Assembly: GCA_900752275.1 (NCBI GenBank)
Contig: CAADUS010000012.1
Coordinates: forward strand, 1-45,156
DNA: 45,156 nt
Direction of reading: 5' to 3'
DNA from: an uncultured Collinsella sp.
GTDB taxonomy: Bacteria; Actinomycetota; Coriobacteriia; Coriobacteriales; Coriobacteriaceae
The notes under the pieces were generated by a model. The model was not told the DNA's origin, made no database searches, and saw only the letters and a list, made by a program, of their open reading frames with translations. Numbering within the stretch: the first letter of the stretch is position 1; each line of letters begins with the position of its first letter. The translations under genes were made by a program, and so were the position numbers. Of the stretch, positions 22,793-30,558 are shown one piece after another.

Positions 22793-23089
22793 ATGGAAAA
22801 CGAGATCCCGTCCGTTAACCGCGTTGACGACATTCGCGAGCGCCTCGCCGACCTCAAGGGCAAGCGGCTGAGGGTCAAGGCGAACATGGGCCGTTCCCGC
22901 ATCGTCGAGCGCTCGGGCACCCTCGTCAACGTTCACCCGTCGCTCTTCATCATCGAGGTCGAGGAGCGCCGCGGCCGCACCGCGCGCCAGTCTTTCCAGT
23001 ACGTCGACGTGCTCACGGGCACCGTCGAGCTCTTCGACGCCGAGTCCGGCGAGAAGCTCTTTGACTACGCTCCCACAGAGGCGGAGTAG
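22793..23089 (+). CDS. veg: Veg family protein
   Basis: This 98-residue small protein is of the Veg family (DUF1021). The conserved middle is clear: DDIRERLADLKGKRLRVKAN, GRSRIVERSGTLVNVHPSLF and SFQYVDVLTGTVEL. In Bacillus subtilis Veg is highly expressed and stimulates biofilm formation; its biochemical role is unresolved. The ATG at 22793 has CGGAGG (22779-22784) at good distance; an in-frame start at 22757 lacks one. The ispE gene begins 15 bases downstream, the same veg-ispE neighbourhood found in Firmicutes, so the order is old. A TAAGAT box at 22745-22750 may be the -10 element. Confidence 0.92.
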   Translation: MENEIPSVNRVDDIRERLADLKGKRLRVKANMGRSRIVERSGTLVNVHPSLFIIEVEERRGRTARQSFQYVDVLTGTVELFDAESGEKLFDYAPTEAE

Positions 23090-23104
23090 GCGAGGAGACA
23101 AAAA

Positions 23105-23986
23105 ATGGTCGGTCGCCAGGTCGTCTACGCACCTTGCAAGATTAACCTGCACCTCGGCATCCACGCCCAGACCGATGAGCGCGGCTACCACTACGTTGAC
23201 TCCGTGATGGCGCCCGTGGGCCTCTTTGACGAGGTCACGGTGGACGACGCGCCCTTCTTTGCCGTGCGGCACGAGCCCGCGCTCGAGGTCCCGCCCGAGA
23301 AGACCACCGTGTGGAAGGCGGCGACGATGCTCGCCGAGGAGCTTCACACGAAGCTTAACCTGCGCATCGACATAAAGACGCGCATTCCCGAGAAGGCCGG
23401 CCTGGGCGGCTCGTCCGCTGATGCCGGTGCCGCACTGCGTGCGCTGTGCGCCCGCTGGGGCGTGGACGTGAACGATCCTCGCGTGGTCGACGTGGCGCGT
23501 CGCATCGGGGCCGATGTCGCGTTCTTCCTCAACCCGGAGCCCTCGCTGTACCTCGGTGCCGGGGACATGCTGACGGAGACCTTCCCGGTGTTGCCCTTGC
23601 CGGTCGTCATCGTCAAGCCGGCGGGTGACGGAGTCTCGGCGCGCGCGGCGTACGAGGAGTTCGATCGCGGCCCGAGCGAGCCGGTGTCATATGGAGATAT
23701 GTGCCGCGCGCTGCGCGAGGGAAGTGTGGAGGGTGTGCGCGAGCACATCTTCAACAACCTCGCGCCCGCGGCGAAGGCGCTGCAGCCGGGCTGCGCGGAG
23801 GCGGAAAGCTGGCTCGAGGCGCAGCCCGAGACACGCGGCGCGCTCGTGTCCGGCTCCGGGAGCTGCGCTTTTGCGTTGTGCGACGGCCTCGGGGCGGCTC
23901 GCGCCGTGGCCAAGCGGGCGGGCGGCGAGCAAGGTTGGTGGTCTTTTGCAACATTGACGGTTGGAAAGCCGGAAGAAGTCTGCTAG
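23105..23986 (+). CDS. ispE: 4-diphosphocytidyl-2-C-methyl-D-erythritol kinase
   Basis: This 293-residue GHMP kinase is the fourth enzyme of the non-mevalonate (MEP) isoprenoid pathway. It starts with the family mark APCKINLHLGIHAQTDERGYH, carries the ATP-binding glycine loop PEKAGLGGSSADAGAALRAL, and a C-terminal GHMP block GALVSGSGSCAFAL. The catalytic Lys12 and the Asp at the top of the third motif (IGADVAFFL) are present. The length is normal. AGGAGAC precedes the ATG. It is cotranscribed with veg and followed 15 bases later by tRNA-Pro. Confidence 0.95.
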   Translation: MVGRQVVYAPCKINLHLGIHAQTDERGYHYVDSVMAPVGLFDEVTVDDAPFFAVRHEPALEVPPEKTTVWKAATMLAEELHTKLNLRIDIKTRIPEKAGLGGSSADAGAALRALCARWGVDVNDPRVVDVARRIGADVAFFLNPEPSLYLGAGDMLTETFPVLPLPVVIVKPAGDGVSARAAYEEFDRGPSEPVSYGDMCRALREGSVEGVREHIFNNLAPAAKALQPGCAEAESWLEAQPETRGALVSGSGSCAFALCDGLGAARAVAKRAGGEQGWWSFATLTVGKPEEVC

Positions 23987-24001
23987 AATCTACTCCTGCA
24001 A

Positions 24002-24078
24002 CGGGTTGTGGCTCAGTTTGGTAGAGCACCGCGTTCGGGACGCGGGGGTCGCTGGTTCGAATCCAGTCAACCCGACCA
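24002..24078 (+). tRNA. tRNA-Pro (anticodon CGG)
   Basis: Acceptor CGGGTTG/CAACCCG, D stem GCTC/GAGC, anticodon stem CCGCG/CGCGG with loop TTCGGGA, T arm GCTGG-TTCGAAT-CCAGT, then ACCA encoded. It lies just after ispE. Confidence 0.95.
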
Positions 24079-24090
24079 TTTAAAGAGAGG

Positions 24091-24119
24091 GGCCAGGTAG
24101 CTTGCTGCCTGGCCTTTTT
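24091..24119 (+). terminator. Terminator after tRNA-Pro
   Basis: GGCCAGG (24091-24097) pairs with CCTGGCC (24108-24114), followed by five T. Inner bases TAGC and GCTG partly pair. It also bounds the veg-ispE-tRNA unit. Confidence 0.8.
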
Positions 24120-24143
24120 CGTATTGATGGAAAGAAGGGCGCC

Positions 24144-25541
24144 ATGGCGACTGCGGACAACTACCAAGCGACGAACGAGGACTTCAAGCACCTGAACGAC
24201 GGGCTTCCCGCGGATATGACCCGGTTGATCGCCGCGGGCGCCTTCGACGACGCCTTGCGCCTGATCGAGGCCGAGCTCGACGCCGGCACGCGTCCCGAGC
24301 TCGCGGCGTGCCTGCGCGCCGAGCGCGCCCGCATCCTGCGCACGCGGCGGGACTTCAGCGTCACGCGGGAGGGCATCATCGCCGAAATCCAAAAGGAGTG
24401 GCCCGAGTTCGGCGCCTCCAAGCTCGATACCCTTATCGACCACGGCCGCATCGACTGGCGCTACGTGGATGGCGAGCAGCGCTTCCTCGCGAGCTGCATC
24501 GACTCGCTGCGCAACTATCCTGCCGAGGTGCCGGGCCTCGATCGCCCGCCGACCGATCGCGCCGAGCAGCACGCCGTGATCGACCAGATGCGCGCCCAGG
24601 GGTTCGCCGAGCGCCGCATCCGCATGCGCCTTGGCGTGGCCGCTGCCGACGCCGTCGAGGTGTCCCCACAGAGCAAGGTGCGCGCCTGGCTCCCGCTGCC
24701 GGCGGGCCCGCAAGTCGCCGACCTGCGGATTATCGACTCGACGCCGGGTATTTGCGTGGCTCCCGAGGACGCGCCGCAGCGCACCGCGTATTGGGAGGCC
24801 ACGGGCGAGCGGGACTTCTTTATGGAGCTTGAGTACACGGTCCGGGCTCCCTACGTCGACCTTTGGGCCGAAAACCCCGTGCCCGCCGCGGCAGATCCGC
24901 GCTTTGACCCCGCGCCCGCGCCGTGCGCCGCAGACCTCGCCGAGGATACGCCGCACGTCGTGTTCACCCCGTACCTGCGCGCCCTCGCGCAGCGGCTTTC
25001 CCGCAATATCCCCGAGGGCGACGCCCTCGGACGTGCCCGCGCCGCCTACAACTGGGTGACGAACAACGTCGACTATCGCTTCCAGCCCGCCTACGTGCTT
25101 CTTGACTCCATTGCAGATAGCTGCGCAAAGAGCCTGCGCGCGGACTGCGGTGTGTTTGCGCTCACCTTCATGGCGCTGTGCCGCCTGGGCGGCGTGCCCG
25201 CGCGCTGGCAGAGCGGCCTGTACGTGGCGCCCGACCACGTGGGCCCGCATGACTGGGCGATGTTCTACATCGAGGGCCTCGGCTGGCTGTGGGCCGACTG
25301 CTCCTTTGGCTCGTCTGCCCGTCGCGAGGGCAACGAGGCGCGCCGCAGGTTCTACTTCGGCAACCTCGGCCCGTGGCGCATGCCGGCCAACAGCGCTTTC
25401 TTTGCGCCGCTCACGCCTGCTGTCGACGTTCTGCGCGACGACCCCTTCGACAACCAGACCGGCGAGATGATCGTCGACGGCGTCGGCCTTTCGCGCTACG
25501 AGACGGTCGAGACCCGCGAGGCCACCATCACAGAGCCGTAA
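24144..25541 (+). CDS. Transglutaminase-like domain protein, cytosolic
   Basis: This 465-residue protein lacks a signal peptide. The first 130 residues are helical and charged, the next 130 look like a beta sandwich, and residues about 280-400 are a transglutaminase-like papain fold with the triad Cys335 (LRADCGVFALTFMAL), His369 (GPHDWAMFYIEGLG) and Asp385 (LWADCSFG). Bacterial members are mostly peptidases or of unknown function rather than true cross-linkers. The ATG at 24144 was chosen as the first after the tRNA terminator, although AGAAGGGC is only a fair ribosome binding site. The product appears to stay in the cytosol, unlike the transglutaminase-like lipoprotein at 30559-31506. Confidence 0.85.
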   Translation: MATADNYQATNEDFKHLNDGLPADMTRLIAAGAFDDALRLIEAELDAGTRPELAACLRAERARILRTRRDFSVTREGIIAEIQKEWPEFGASKLDTLIDHGRIDWRYVDGEQRFLASCIDSLRNYPAEVPGLDRPPTDRAEQHAVIDQMRAQGFAERRIRMRLGVAAADAVEVSPQSKVRAWLPLPAGPQVADLRIIDSTPGICVAPEDAPQRTAYWEATGERDFFMELEYTVRAPYVDLWAENPVPAAADPRFDPAPAPCAADLAEDTPHVVFTPYLRALAQRLSRNIPEGDALGRARAAYNWVTNNVDYRFQPAYVLLDSIADSCAKSLRADCGVFALTFMALCRLGGVPARWQSGLYVAPDHVGPHDWAMFYIEGLGWLWADCSFGSSARREGNEARRRFYFGNLGPWRMPANSAFFAPLTPAVDVLRDDPFDNQTGEMIVDGVGLSRYETVETREATITEP

Positions 25542-25542
25542 C

Positions 25543-25608
25543 CTGCTATTTCAGCCTGGCTGATTTGGCAGCGTTTTTTGCCTGGCTGGAATGGCGGGCA
25601 AATAGCAG
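25543..25608. repeat. Short inverted repeat before the scar region
   Basis: CTGCTATTT (25543-25551) and AAATAGCAG (25600-25608) flank a segment with two copies of GCCTGGCTG. It could terminate the preceding gene or mark the edge of a small rearranged segment. Confidence 0.35.
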
Positions 25609-25629
25609 AGGAAGGAGGGCTGGCAAGCC

Positions 25630-26175
25630 ATGAGCGTAATTAGAAAAAACGTTCCCATGGCGGCGCTCGCCTTCTTCTACCTCGCGTTTCTTGGCGTCGA
25701 ATACCTTTTTGACGAGAAGGTCGCGCTTCTTGCCGGCGCCGGCTCGGTGGCGATGGCCGAGTCTGTCGTGGTCGGGATCAGCGTGGCTGGCTTTCTCCTG
25801 TACCCGCCCGCGCTGAGGTTTTCCGAGCGCCGGATCAAGCCCTTGCTGCTCGTCGCCGGGGGTCTAGCCGCGGCGTGCTCCGTCGAGATCGGCGTCGCAG
25901 AGCAGCCGGTTGCCGTCTACGTTGAGGGCGCCGTCGGGCTTCTGTGCCTCGGCTTTGTTGGCGCGGCCGCGCACGATGCGGTCGCCCGCGAGCGCGAGGA
26001 TGCCGGAATAGCAAGTACCGTGGGCGTCGCCTATACAGCGGCGATCCTTCTGCAGGTCGAGCTTCAGGAGCTGACGGAAGCCGGACTGATGCGCGCGGCG
26101 CTGCTCGGAAGCCTGATCCCGAGCCGTACCTGCGCGCGCTTCAGATTCTTGGGCGAGAGGTGGGGGAGGCGATAG
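25630..26175 (+). pseudogene. Truncated membrane protein (fragment fused to HAD remnant)
   Basis: The first 155 or so residues (MSVIRKNVPMAALAFFYLAF...) form four or five hydrophobic segments: about 8-25, 31-58, 69-88, 93-112 and perhaps 128-142. The end of the frame (RTCARFRFLGERWGRR) is out-of-frame reading of a HAD phosphatase gene that begins at about 26106. So this is the 5' part of a larger membrane protein gene cut off by a deletion or recombination near 26095-26110. GGAAGGAGGG at 25611-25620 is a strong ribosome binding site, so the fragment may still be translated. The segment pattern recalls the N-terminal membrane part of the MFS-LuxR regulators common in Coriobacteriia, but this is only a resemblance. 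Confidence 0.65.
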
Positions 26176-26294
26176 CGTTCGACGATTCGCCGTCCGGAGT
26201 CGCCTCCGCGCGAGCCGCAGGGGTCTATACCGTTTGCTATCGCGGCGATGCGCTTGCGGATGCGCAGCTGGACGACTTCGACGAGCTGCTGTAG
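26106..26294 (+). pseudogene. 3' remnant of a HAD phosphatase gene
   Basis: In the frame ending at TAG 26292-26294 the peptide reads RKPDPEPYLRALQILG, then AIAFDDSPSGVASARAAGVY, and ends DDFDELL. This is the C-terminal third of a beta-phosphoglucomutase-like HAD hydrolase: the motif III lysine (KPDPEPY) and the motif IV acidic pair (FDDSPSG). The catalytic DxD start and cap domain are missing; upstream sequence in this frame is the antisense-like reading of the membrane protein. The remnant cannot be an active phosphatase. Confidence 0.75.
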
Positions 26295-26304
26295 CGGCAA
26301 TTAA

Positions 26305-26351
26305 AAGCGGGTGCGAATTATCCGTAGCTCTCGGATAATTCGCACCCGCTT
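26305..26351. terminator. Perfect 20-bp-stem bidirectional terminator
   Basis: AAGCGGGTGCGAATTATCCG (26305-26324) pairs perfectly with 26332-26351 around the loop TAGCTCT, with T-rich tails on both sides. It lies 11 bases after the HAD remnant stop and 112 bases from the pilT stop, between convergent units. Confidence 0.85.
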
Positions 26352-26400
26352 CTTTGTTATCGGTCGCGTAGGCGCGCCATGTTCCAGGGTGTCCCAGAAA

Positions 26401-26430
26401 GCTGCAGCCAATGACTGTCACCCAGTGATG
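26401..26430. repeat. Single copy of the ATGACTGTCACCCAGTG repeat
   Basis: GCTGCAGCCAATGACTGTCA followed by CCCAGTGATG repeats the core of the nested element at 18687-18796, here preceded by a GGGTGTCCCA motif (26387-26396). It lies in the gap after the bidirectional terminator. Confidence 0.6.
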
Positions 26431-26462
26431 GTGAGGATTGGGGCAGCTCCCGTCCCCGGGCG

Positions 26463-27527
26463 CTACGCGTGGAGACGGCGCTCGAGGGCCTCGGGGTAGT
26501 TGGCGTACTGGAGGGCAACGTCCGCATCGACAGAGCCGTTCTTGACGACGGCGTAGAGGGCCTGGTCCATCGTCTGCATACCGGCCTTGGTGCTCGCGGC
26601 GATGACGGAGTCGATCTGGTAGGTCTTCTCTTCGCGGATGAGGTTGCGGATGGCCGTGTTCATGGTCATGATCTCGAACACGGGCGTGACGCCGCCGTCC
26701 TTGGTGGGCACGAGCTGCTGCGCGACGCAGGCCTGGAGCACGAGCGAAAGCTGCGTGCGGATCTGGCGCTGCTGGCTCGCGGGGAAGGCGTCGACGATGC
26801 GCTCGACGGTGTCGGCGGCGCTGGTGGTGTGCAGGGTCGAGAGCACGAGCTGGGCCATCTCGGCGGCGGTTACGGCGGCGCCGATGGTCTCCGCGTCGCG
26901 CATCTCGCCGAGCATGATCACGCTCGGGCTCTCGCGCATGGCGGAGCGCAGCGCCTCGGCGTAGGTGGCGATGTCGGTGGGCACTTCTCGCTGCGTGACG
27001 ATGCAGGTCCCGTGGCTGTGGACGTGCTCGATCGGGTCCTCCATGGTGATGATGTGGCCGGAGCGCGAGTGGTTCATGCGGTCGATGATGCAGGTCAGCG
27101 TGGTCGACTTGCCGCTGCCCGCGGGGCCGGTGACGAGGACCATGCCCTTGCTCACATTGGCGAGCTTAAGGACGCTCTCGGGGATGTGGAGCTGCACGGG
27201 GTCGGGCAGGCCGAAGGGGATGACGCGGATGATCGCGCCGAAAGAGCCTCTTTGGCGGAAGATGTTCGCGCGGAATCGGCCGACGCCGGGCAGCGCGAAG
27301 CTGAAGTCCTCGTCGTGGTTGCTGTTGCGCTCAAAGAAGCTGATGTCGCGGCCGGCGATCTGGTAGATGGACCTGACGACGCTCTCGGTGTCGGCGAGCA
27401 TGAGCGGCTGGCCGTCGTCGCGAACCTGGACGCCGCTGGTCTGGTAGGTGAGGGGCAACCCCGCGATGAAAAAGACGTCGGATGCGTTGACCTCGATCAT
27501 CCGGGCGAGAAGTTCCTTGAGTTCCAT
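26463..27527 (-). CDS. pilT: PilT-type twitching/retraction ATPase
   Basis: This 354-residue hexameric ATPase of the type II/IV secretion family would power pilus retraction or filament dynamics from the cytosolic side. Motifs are the Walker A GPAGSGKST (134-142), Asp box ITMEDPIEHVH (160-170), Walker B SVIMLGEMRDAET (202-214) and His box STLHTTSAADTVERI. The C-terminal AIRNLIRE motif is specific to PilT and absent from GspE/PilB. The start at 27527 (MELKELLARMIEV) follows AAGGAGACAATC; an upstream in-frame start at 27629 has none. It is the last gene of the operon, 17 bases after the pilin-like gene. No assembly ATPase (PilB) is seen in the window. Confidence 0.93.
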   Translation of the reverse strand: MELKELLARMIEVNASDVFFIAGLPLTYQTSGVQVRDDGQPLMLADTESVVRSIYQIAGRDISFFERNSNHDEDFSFALPGVGRFRANIFRQRGSFGAIIRVIPFGLPDPVQLHIPESVLKLANVSKGMVLVTGPAGSGKSTTLTCIIDRMNHSRSGHIITMEDPIEHVHSHGTCIVTQREVPTDIATYAEALRSAMRESPSVIMLGEMRDAETIGAAVTAAEMAQLVLSTLHTTSAADTVERIVDAFPASQQRQIRTQLSLVLQACVAQQLVPTKDGGVTPVFEIMTMNTAIRNLIREEKTYQIDSVIAASTKAGMQTMDQALYAVVKNGSVDADVALQYANYPEALERRLHA

Positions 27528-27544
27528 GATTGTCTCCTTATCGC

Positions 27545-28087
27545 TTAGTTGCTTGCGGAGCCGGTGGCGGCGCCGGAGCCGCCCCAAAGGTTCTGCTGAG
27601 TTTGGGCCTGAGTCGTCGAGGTCTTCCAAGAACTGACCGTGTAGGTTAGGTCGTCGTTCACGGCGACCTCCGCGTCGAGCTCGCGGCCGTCCGTGGTCTT
27701 GATGGTAAAGCTGATATTGGCGTCTTTGACGTCAGCGTTGATCTGAACGTCATCCACGCCGGAGAGCTCGAGCGCGCGCGATTGGATGCTGGGCATGACG
27801 AGCTGGACGCGCGAGGCGGCGACGCCGGCGGACTCGTGCGCGCTCCGGCTTTGGGCGAGCTGCGAATCGATGGCGGCGAGCATGCCCTGCCCCGCGGCGT
27901 CGACCTCGTAAAGTCCGGTGGCCGAGTCGGCCTGGCGCGACGCGGTGCTCGCGGTGGCGCGAGCCGTGGTCACGCACAGCACGCTGAGGACGGCCAGCAA
28001 AAGCACCGAGACGAGCGTGATGAAGCTCACGATGCCGATGCGGACGTTCCCGCCGGAGCCGCGACGTGTGTCCTTCTTTGTCGACAT
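27545..28087 (-). CDS. Pilus operon single-pass protein, pseudopilin-like (180 aa)
   Basis: This protein has a short basic N-terminus (MSTKKDTRRGSGGNVR), one hydrophobic helix (residues 17-44, IGIVSFITLVSVLLLAVLSVLCVTTARA, quoted in part) and an extracellular part of about 135 residues. That part starts helical (STASRQADSATGLYEVDAAG) and ends beta-rich with a Gln/Ser tail. The layout is that of a pseudopilin or pilus-assembly component, although the Glu at position +5 of classic prepilins is not obvious. Its ATG follows the stop codon of the upstream gene directly with no gap, so the two are coupled. I do not recognise the family. Confidence 0.75.
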   Translation of the reverse strand: MSTKKDTRRGSGGNVRIGIVSFITLVSVLLLAVLSVLCVTTARATASTASRQADSATGLYEVDAAGQGMLAAIDSQLAQSRSAHESAGVAASRVQLVMPSIQSRALELSGVDDVQINADVKDANISFTIKTTDGRELDAEVAVNDDLTYTVSSWKTSTTQAQTQQNLWGGSGAATGSASN

Positions 28088-28546
28088 CTACCTCGCCTCC
28101 TTAACGTAGCGCGACGCGTCAAGCGCATAGACCTCGGACGCGGAGTCTCCCTCGCCGCTGGTAATGATGACGCGCGCGGTGTAGAACTTGCCTTTGCCGG
28201 AGTCCTGCTGCCGCACGCTGACGTTGACGTGGAGGTCGCCTTCGTCGGCGTCGCCCATGGCAACGCCTCGGCCGACCTTCTTGCCGGCGGCGACCGCGGC
28301 GGGGTCGGACGAGAACTCCTCGGCCGCGGACTGGGCCATCTGCACCGCGGAGGATTTCATCCCCGCGTCGCGCGAGACGGCGAGCGACTTGGCAAAGAGG
28401 GACGAGAAGACCGCCATCGCCGCGACGATGGCGACGAGCAACACGAGCGACTCGACCACGAAGGCCGCGTTCGCCCATGTAGAGGAGGCTGCGCGCGGGG
28501 CGGAGTCCGCCAGCTCGATATCTTCGACCTGGGGTTTTCTGGCCAT
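28088..28546 (-). CDS. Prepilin-like protein (152 aa)
   Basis: After a leader of about 26 residues the sequence AAFVVESLVLLVAIVAAMAV gives a prepilin-like hydrophobic helix. If cleaved after Ala-Ala, Glu falls at +5, as in type IV pilins, though the residue at -1 would be Ala rather than the usual Gly. The C-terminal part (about 55-152) is helical, then beta-rich (DLHVNVSVRQQDSG, KGKFYTARVIITSGEG). The size suits a minor pilin. It is joined by one base to the upstream gene and ends directly before the next ATG, so it sits in a tight operon with the PilC- and PilT-like genes. The prepilin assignment is inferred from layout and context. Confidence 0.72.
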   Translation of the reverse strand: MARKPQVEDIELADSAPRAASSTWANAAFVVESLVLLVAIVAAMAVFSSLFAKSLAVSRDAGMKSSAVQMAQSAAEEFSSDPAAVAAGKKVGRGVAMGDADEGDLHVNVSVRQQDSGKGKFYTARVIITSGEGDSASEVYALDASRYVKEAR

Positions 28547-28547
28547 C

Positions 28548-29117
28548 CTATTCGCCTCCCTGCATGTTGCGCAGGGCGACCTCGCAGGCGCCCTGGTCTG
28601 TGGTCAAGCACAGCAGCCCATTGGAGAACGAGTACGAGAACGTGTCCGACTCCGCGAGGACGGTGGCCGTGCCGGGGGAGTAGGGGCTGCCCTGCAGGGC
28701 ATACTCCTGAAGGATCTTCCCCTGGTAGAGGTACGTGCGGATCTCGTAGATCCCGGAATCCAGCTTCTGGATGACCACGAGGGAGCGGCCCTCGGGCCCG
28801 GTTCCCGCGGCGATGGAGCCGGAGGCGTCGTTGGCGCGGACGCTGTTGGCAATGAGCTCGAGGCTCTCGCGGTTGGCGTTGGCCGACTCCTGCCTGCCCG
28901 CGACGCTGCTGTAGGTGCGCACGCCAAATACAAGGGCGATGAGCAGCAGGCCAAAGAGCACGGCAAGAAAGACTCCCGGGAAAATGCGGGCGACAGAAGA
29001 GGGCTTCTCGTCGCTGAGCTCGACGCGGGCGACGTTGACGAGGGCGTTGACGCGGTCCGCGTCGCGTGGCGCGGCGGAGCCCGAGATTCCCGCGTTGTTT
29101 GCGTTCATGCTGCTCAT
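28548..29117 (-). CDS. Pilus operon single-pass protein (189 aa)
   Basis: The ATG at 29117 overlaps the upstream stop by four bases (ATGA), the usual coupling in operons; an in-frame start further upstream lies inside the preceding gene. The N-terminal 45 residues are cytosolic (NALVNVARVELSDEKPSS), followed by one membrane helix (about 47-68, FPGVFLAVLFGLLLIALVFG). An outer domain with beta-type segments then follows (SLVVIQKLDSGIYEIRTYLY, AESDTFSYSFSNGLLCL) with one Cys pair near the end (CLTTDQGAC). It looks like DUF4860-type pilus-operon proteins, but I am not certain of that family. It probably belongs to the pilus or secretion filament. Confidence 0.75.
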   Translation of the reverse strand: MSSMNANNAGISGSAAPRDADRVNALVNVARVELSDEKPSSVARIFPGVFLAVLFGLLLIALVFGVRTYSSVAGRQESANANRESLELIANSVRANDASGSIAAGTGPEGRSLVVIQKLDSGIYEIRTYLYQGKILQEYALQGSPYSPGTATVLAESDTFSYSFSNGLLCLTTDQGACEVALRNMQGGE

Positions 29118-29440
29118 CGGGGCGCCACCGCCACGGAGGGGACGATGTTGTCCGCGAAGCACTCGTAGGTGATGATGTAGTCGTCGTGGTTGATGGTCAG
29201 GCCGTAGTCGTCCTCAAGGTGCTGCAGGTCGGAGGGGTAGCTCCCTTCGATGGCGGCACATTGTTTGGCGGCGTTGAGGATGGACTCGCGCAGCGCCGCC
29301 GCGCCCTGGACGCGGGCGTTCCGGCGCGCCACGCCCGCGCAGGCGACGACAACGGCTACGATCGTCGCCGCGCACGCGGCGACGATGGCGATGCGCCTGC
29401 GCCTGCGCTTCTCCTCGGTGTATGTGATCTCGTGGAACAT
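29114..29440 (-). CDS. Small pseudopilin-like protein (108 aa)
   Basis: A basic start (MFHEITYTEEKRRRRR) leads into a hydrophobic helix (residues 17-38, IAIVAACAATIVAVVVACAG). A short outer domain follows: QGAALRESILNAAKQCAAIEG, then SYPSDLQHLEDDYGLTINHD. The sequence after the helix (Ala-x-x-x-Ser-Ile-Leu-Asn-Ala-Ala-Lys-Gln-Cys...Gly-Ser-Tyr-Pro-Ser) is the pattern of the class III/GspG-like pseudopilins, where a helix is followed by a small loop domain. AAGGAG lies at 29450-29455, nine bases before the ATG. It lies just downstream of pilC. Confidence 0.75.
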   Translation of the reverse strand: MFHEITYTEEKRRRRRIAIVAACAATIVAVVVACAGVARRNARVQGAAALRESILNAAKQCAAIEGSYPSDLQHLEDDYGLTINHDDYIITYECFADNIVPSVAVAPR

Positions 29441-29473
29441 CGATCGATCTTCTCCTTAGTGAATGACGCGCCG

Positions 29474-30538
29474 CTAGCCGATGGAGCTCATGATGCCCAC
29501 GAGCGGCATCATGACGGCGATGAGCGTGGCGCTCACGGCAATGGTCAAGAAGACCGCGAGCATCGGCTCGACCGTGTCTACCAGGGAGTCGATCTGCATG
29601 GTCGCGTCGTCAAAGAAGACGTCCGAGAGGCTGCCGAGCGCGTCGTCGGCCGAGCCGGAGCGCGTGCCCACGAGCAGTATGCGGGCGTACACCGGCTCGA
29701 AGATCTGGTTCTCCGCGATGGCCTGCGGGAGACTGCGGGGGTTGTCGAGATTGGTCATGCTGGCGTGGGCCGCGGAGATCTTCTTCGAGAGCTCGGCGTG
29801 GTCGACGGTCTGCGCGGCTCGCTCCAGCGCCTGCTCCTCGTGGACGCCCGAAGCGATGTAGGCGGCCAGCGCGCTGGTGAAGCGTGAGAGGGCGAGCTGG
29901 TAGAGCGCCTTGCTCGTGGCGGGCAGCTTCTCGAGGAGCTTCACGACCTTGATGCGGCCGGACTCGTGGCGGGCCATCGCGGCGAGCACCAGGACGGCGA
30001 TCGTCGCCGCCAGCACGACGGCGAACGCGATCCACCCGACGACCATCGAGACGCCGACGGAACCGAACGAGCCCGAGGTCAGCGAGCCGGCGATATCGGA
30101 GTAGACCTTCGTGAAGGTGGGCAGGATGACGACTACGGTGAAGGCGAGGATCACGCTCATGATGCACAGGAGCGCGGCCGGATAGCCCACGGCGGTCTGG
30201 AGTTTGGCGAACATGCGGCTCTCGGAGCCGTAGTAGCGCGCGAGGCTGCGCAGGACGCGGTCGGTGCGGCCGGACGCTTCGCCGACGCGAACCATGCTGA
30301 CGGCGTAGGGCGGGAAGGCGCCCGTGGCCTCCATCGCGTCGGCGAGGCCCCCGCCGGATATGAGATGGGAGTAGGCCTGGTCGCAGACGTCCTTAAAGTA
30401 GGACTCCTCGCGGTTCTCTGCGAGCAGGTGAACAGCCTCCTCGATCTGAACTCCGGCGGTGAGCATCGTCGAGATACTCCCGCAGAAGGCGCCGATCGCG
30501 CTGCTCTCCAATAGTTTGTCGGCCATTGCTGCTCCCAT
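29474..30538 (-). CDS. pilC: PilC/GspF-type inner-membrane platform protein
   Basis: This membrane protein of 354 residues has two type II secretion F domains, about 12-130 (GSISTMLTAGVQIEEAVHLL) and about 212-335 (FTSALAAYIASGVHEEQALE). Each is followed by membrane segments: about 134-152 and 166-186, then 328-350 near the C-terminus. This is the standard T2SSF layout: the platform that couples the cytosolic ATPase to the pilus or pseudopilus. Length is a little below the usual 400. ATG 30538 is followed by a second possible ATG at 30526 (MADKLLESS). The gene starts 20 bases after the lipoprotein gene and is the only membrane platform in the operon. Confidence 0.9.
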   Translation of the reverse strand: MGAAMADKLLESSAIGAFCGSISTMLTAGVQIEEAVHLLAENREESYFKDVCDQAYSHLISGGGLADAMEATGAFPPYAVSMVRVGEASGRTDRVLRSLARYYGSESRMFAKLQTAVGYPAALLCIMSVILAFTVVVILPTFTKVYSDIAGSLTSGSFGSVGVSMVVGWIAFAVVLAATIAVLVLAAMARHESGRIKVVKLLEKLPATSKALYQLALSRFTSALAAYIASGVHEEQALERAAQTVDHAELSKKISAAHASMTNLDNPRSLPQAIAENQIFEPVYARILLVGTRSGSADDALGSLSDVFFDDATMQIDSLVDTVEPMLAVFLTIAVSATLIAVMMPLVGIMSSIG

Positions 30539-30558
30539 CGACTAACCAGTTTTACGAG

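Noticed and set aside
26463..27527. GspE/PilB-type assembly ATPase
   Set aside because: The length of about 350 residues, lack of an N-terminal T2SSE-N domain and the AIRNLIRE motif show PilT instead.
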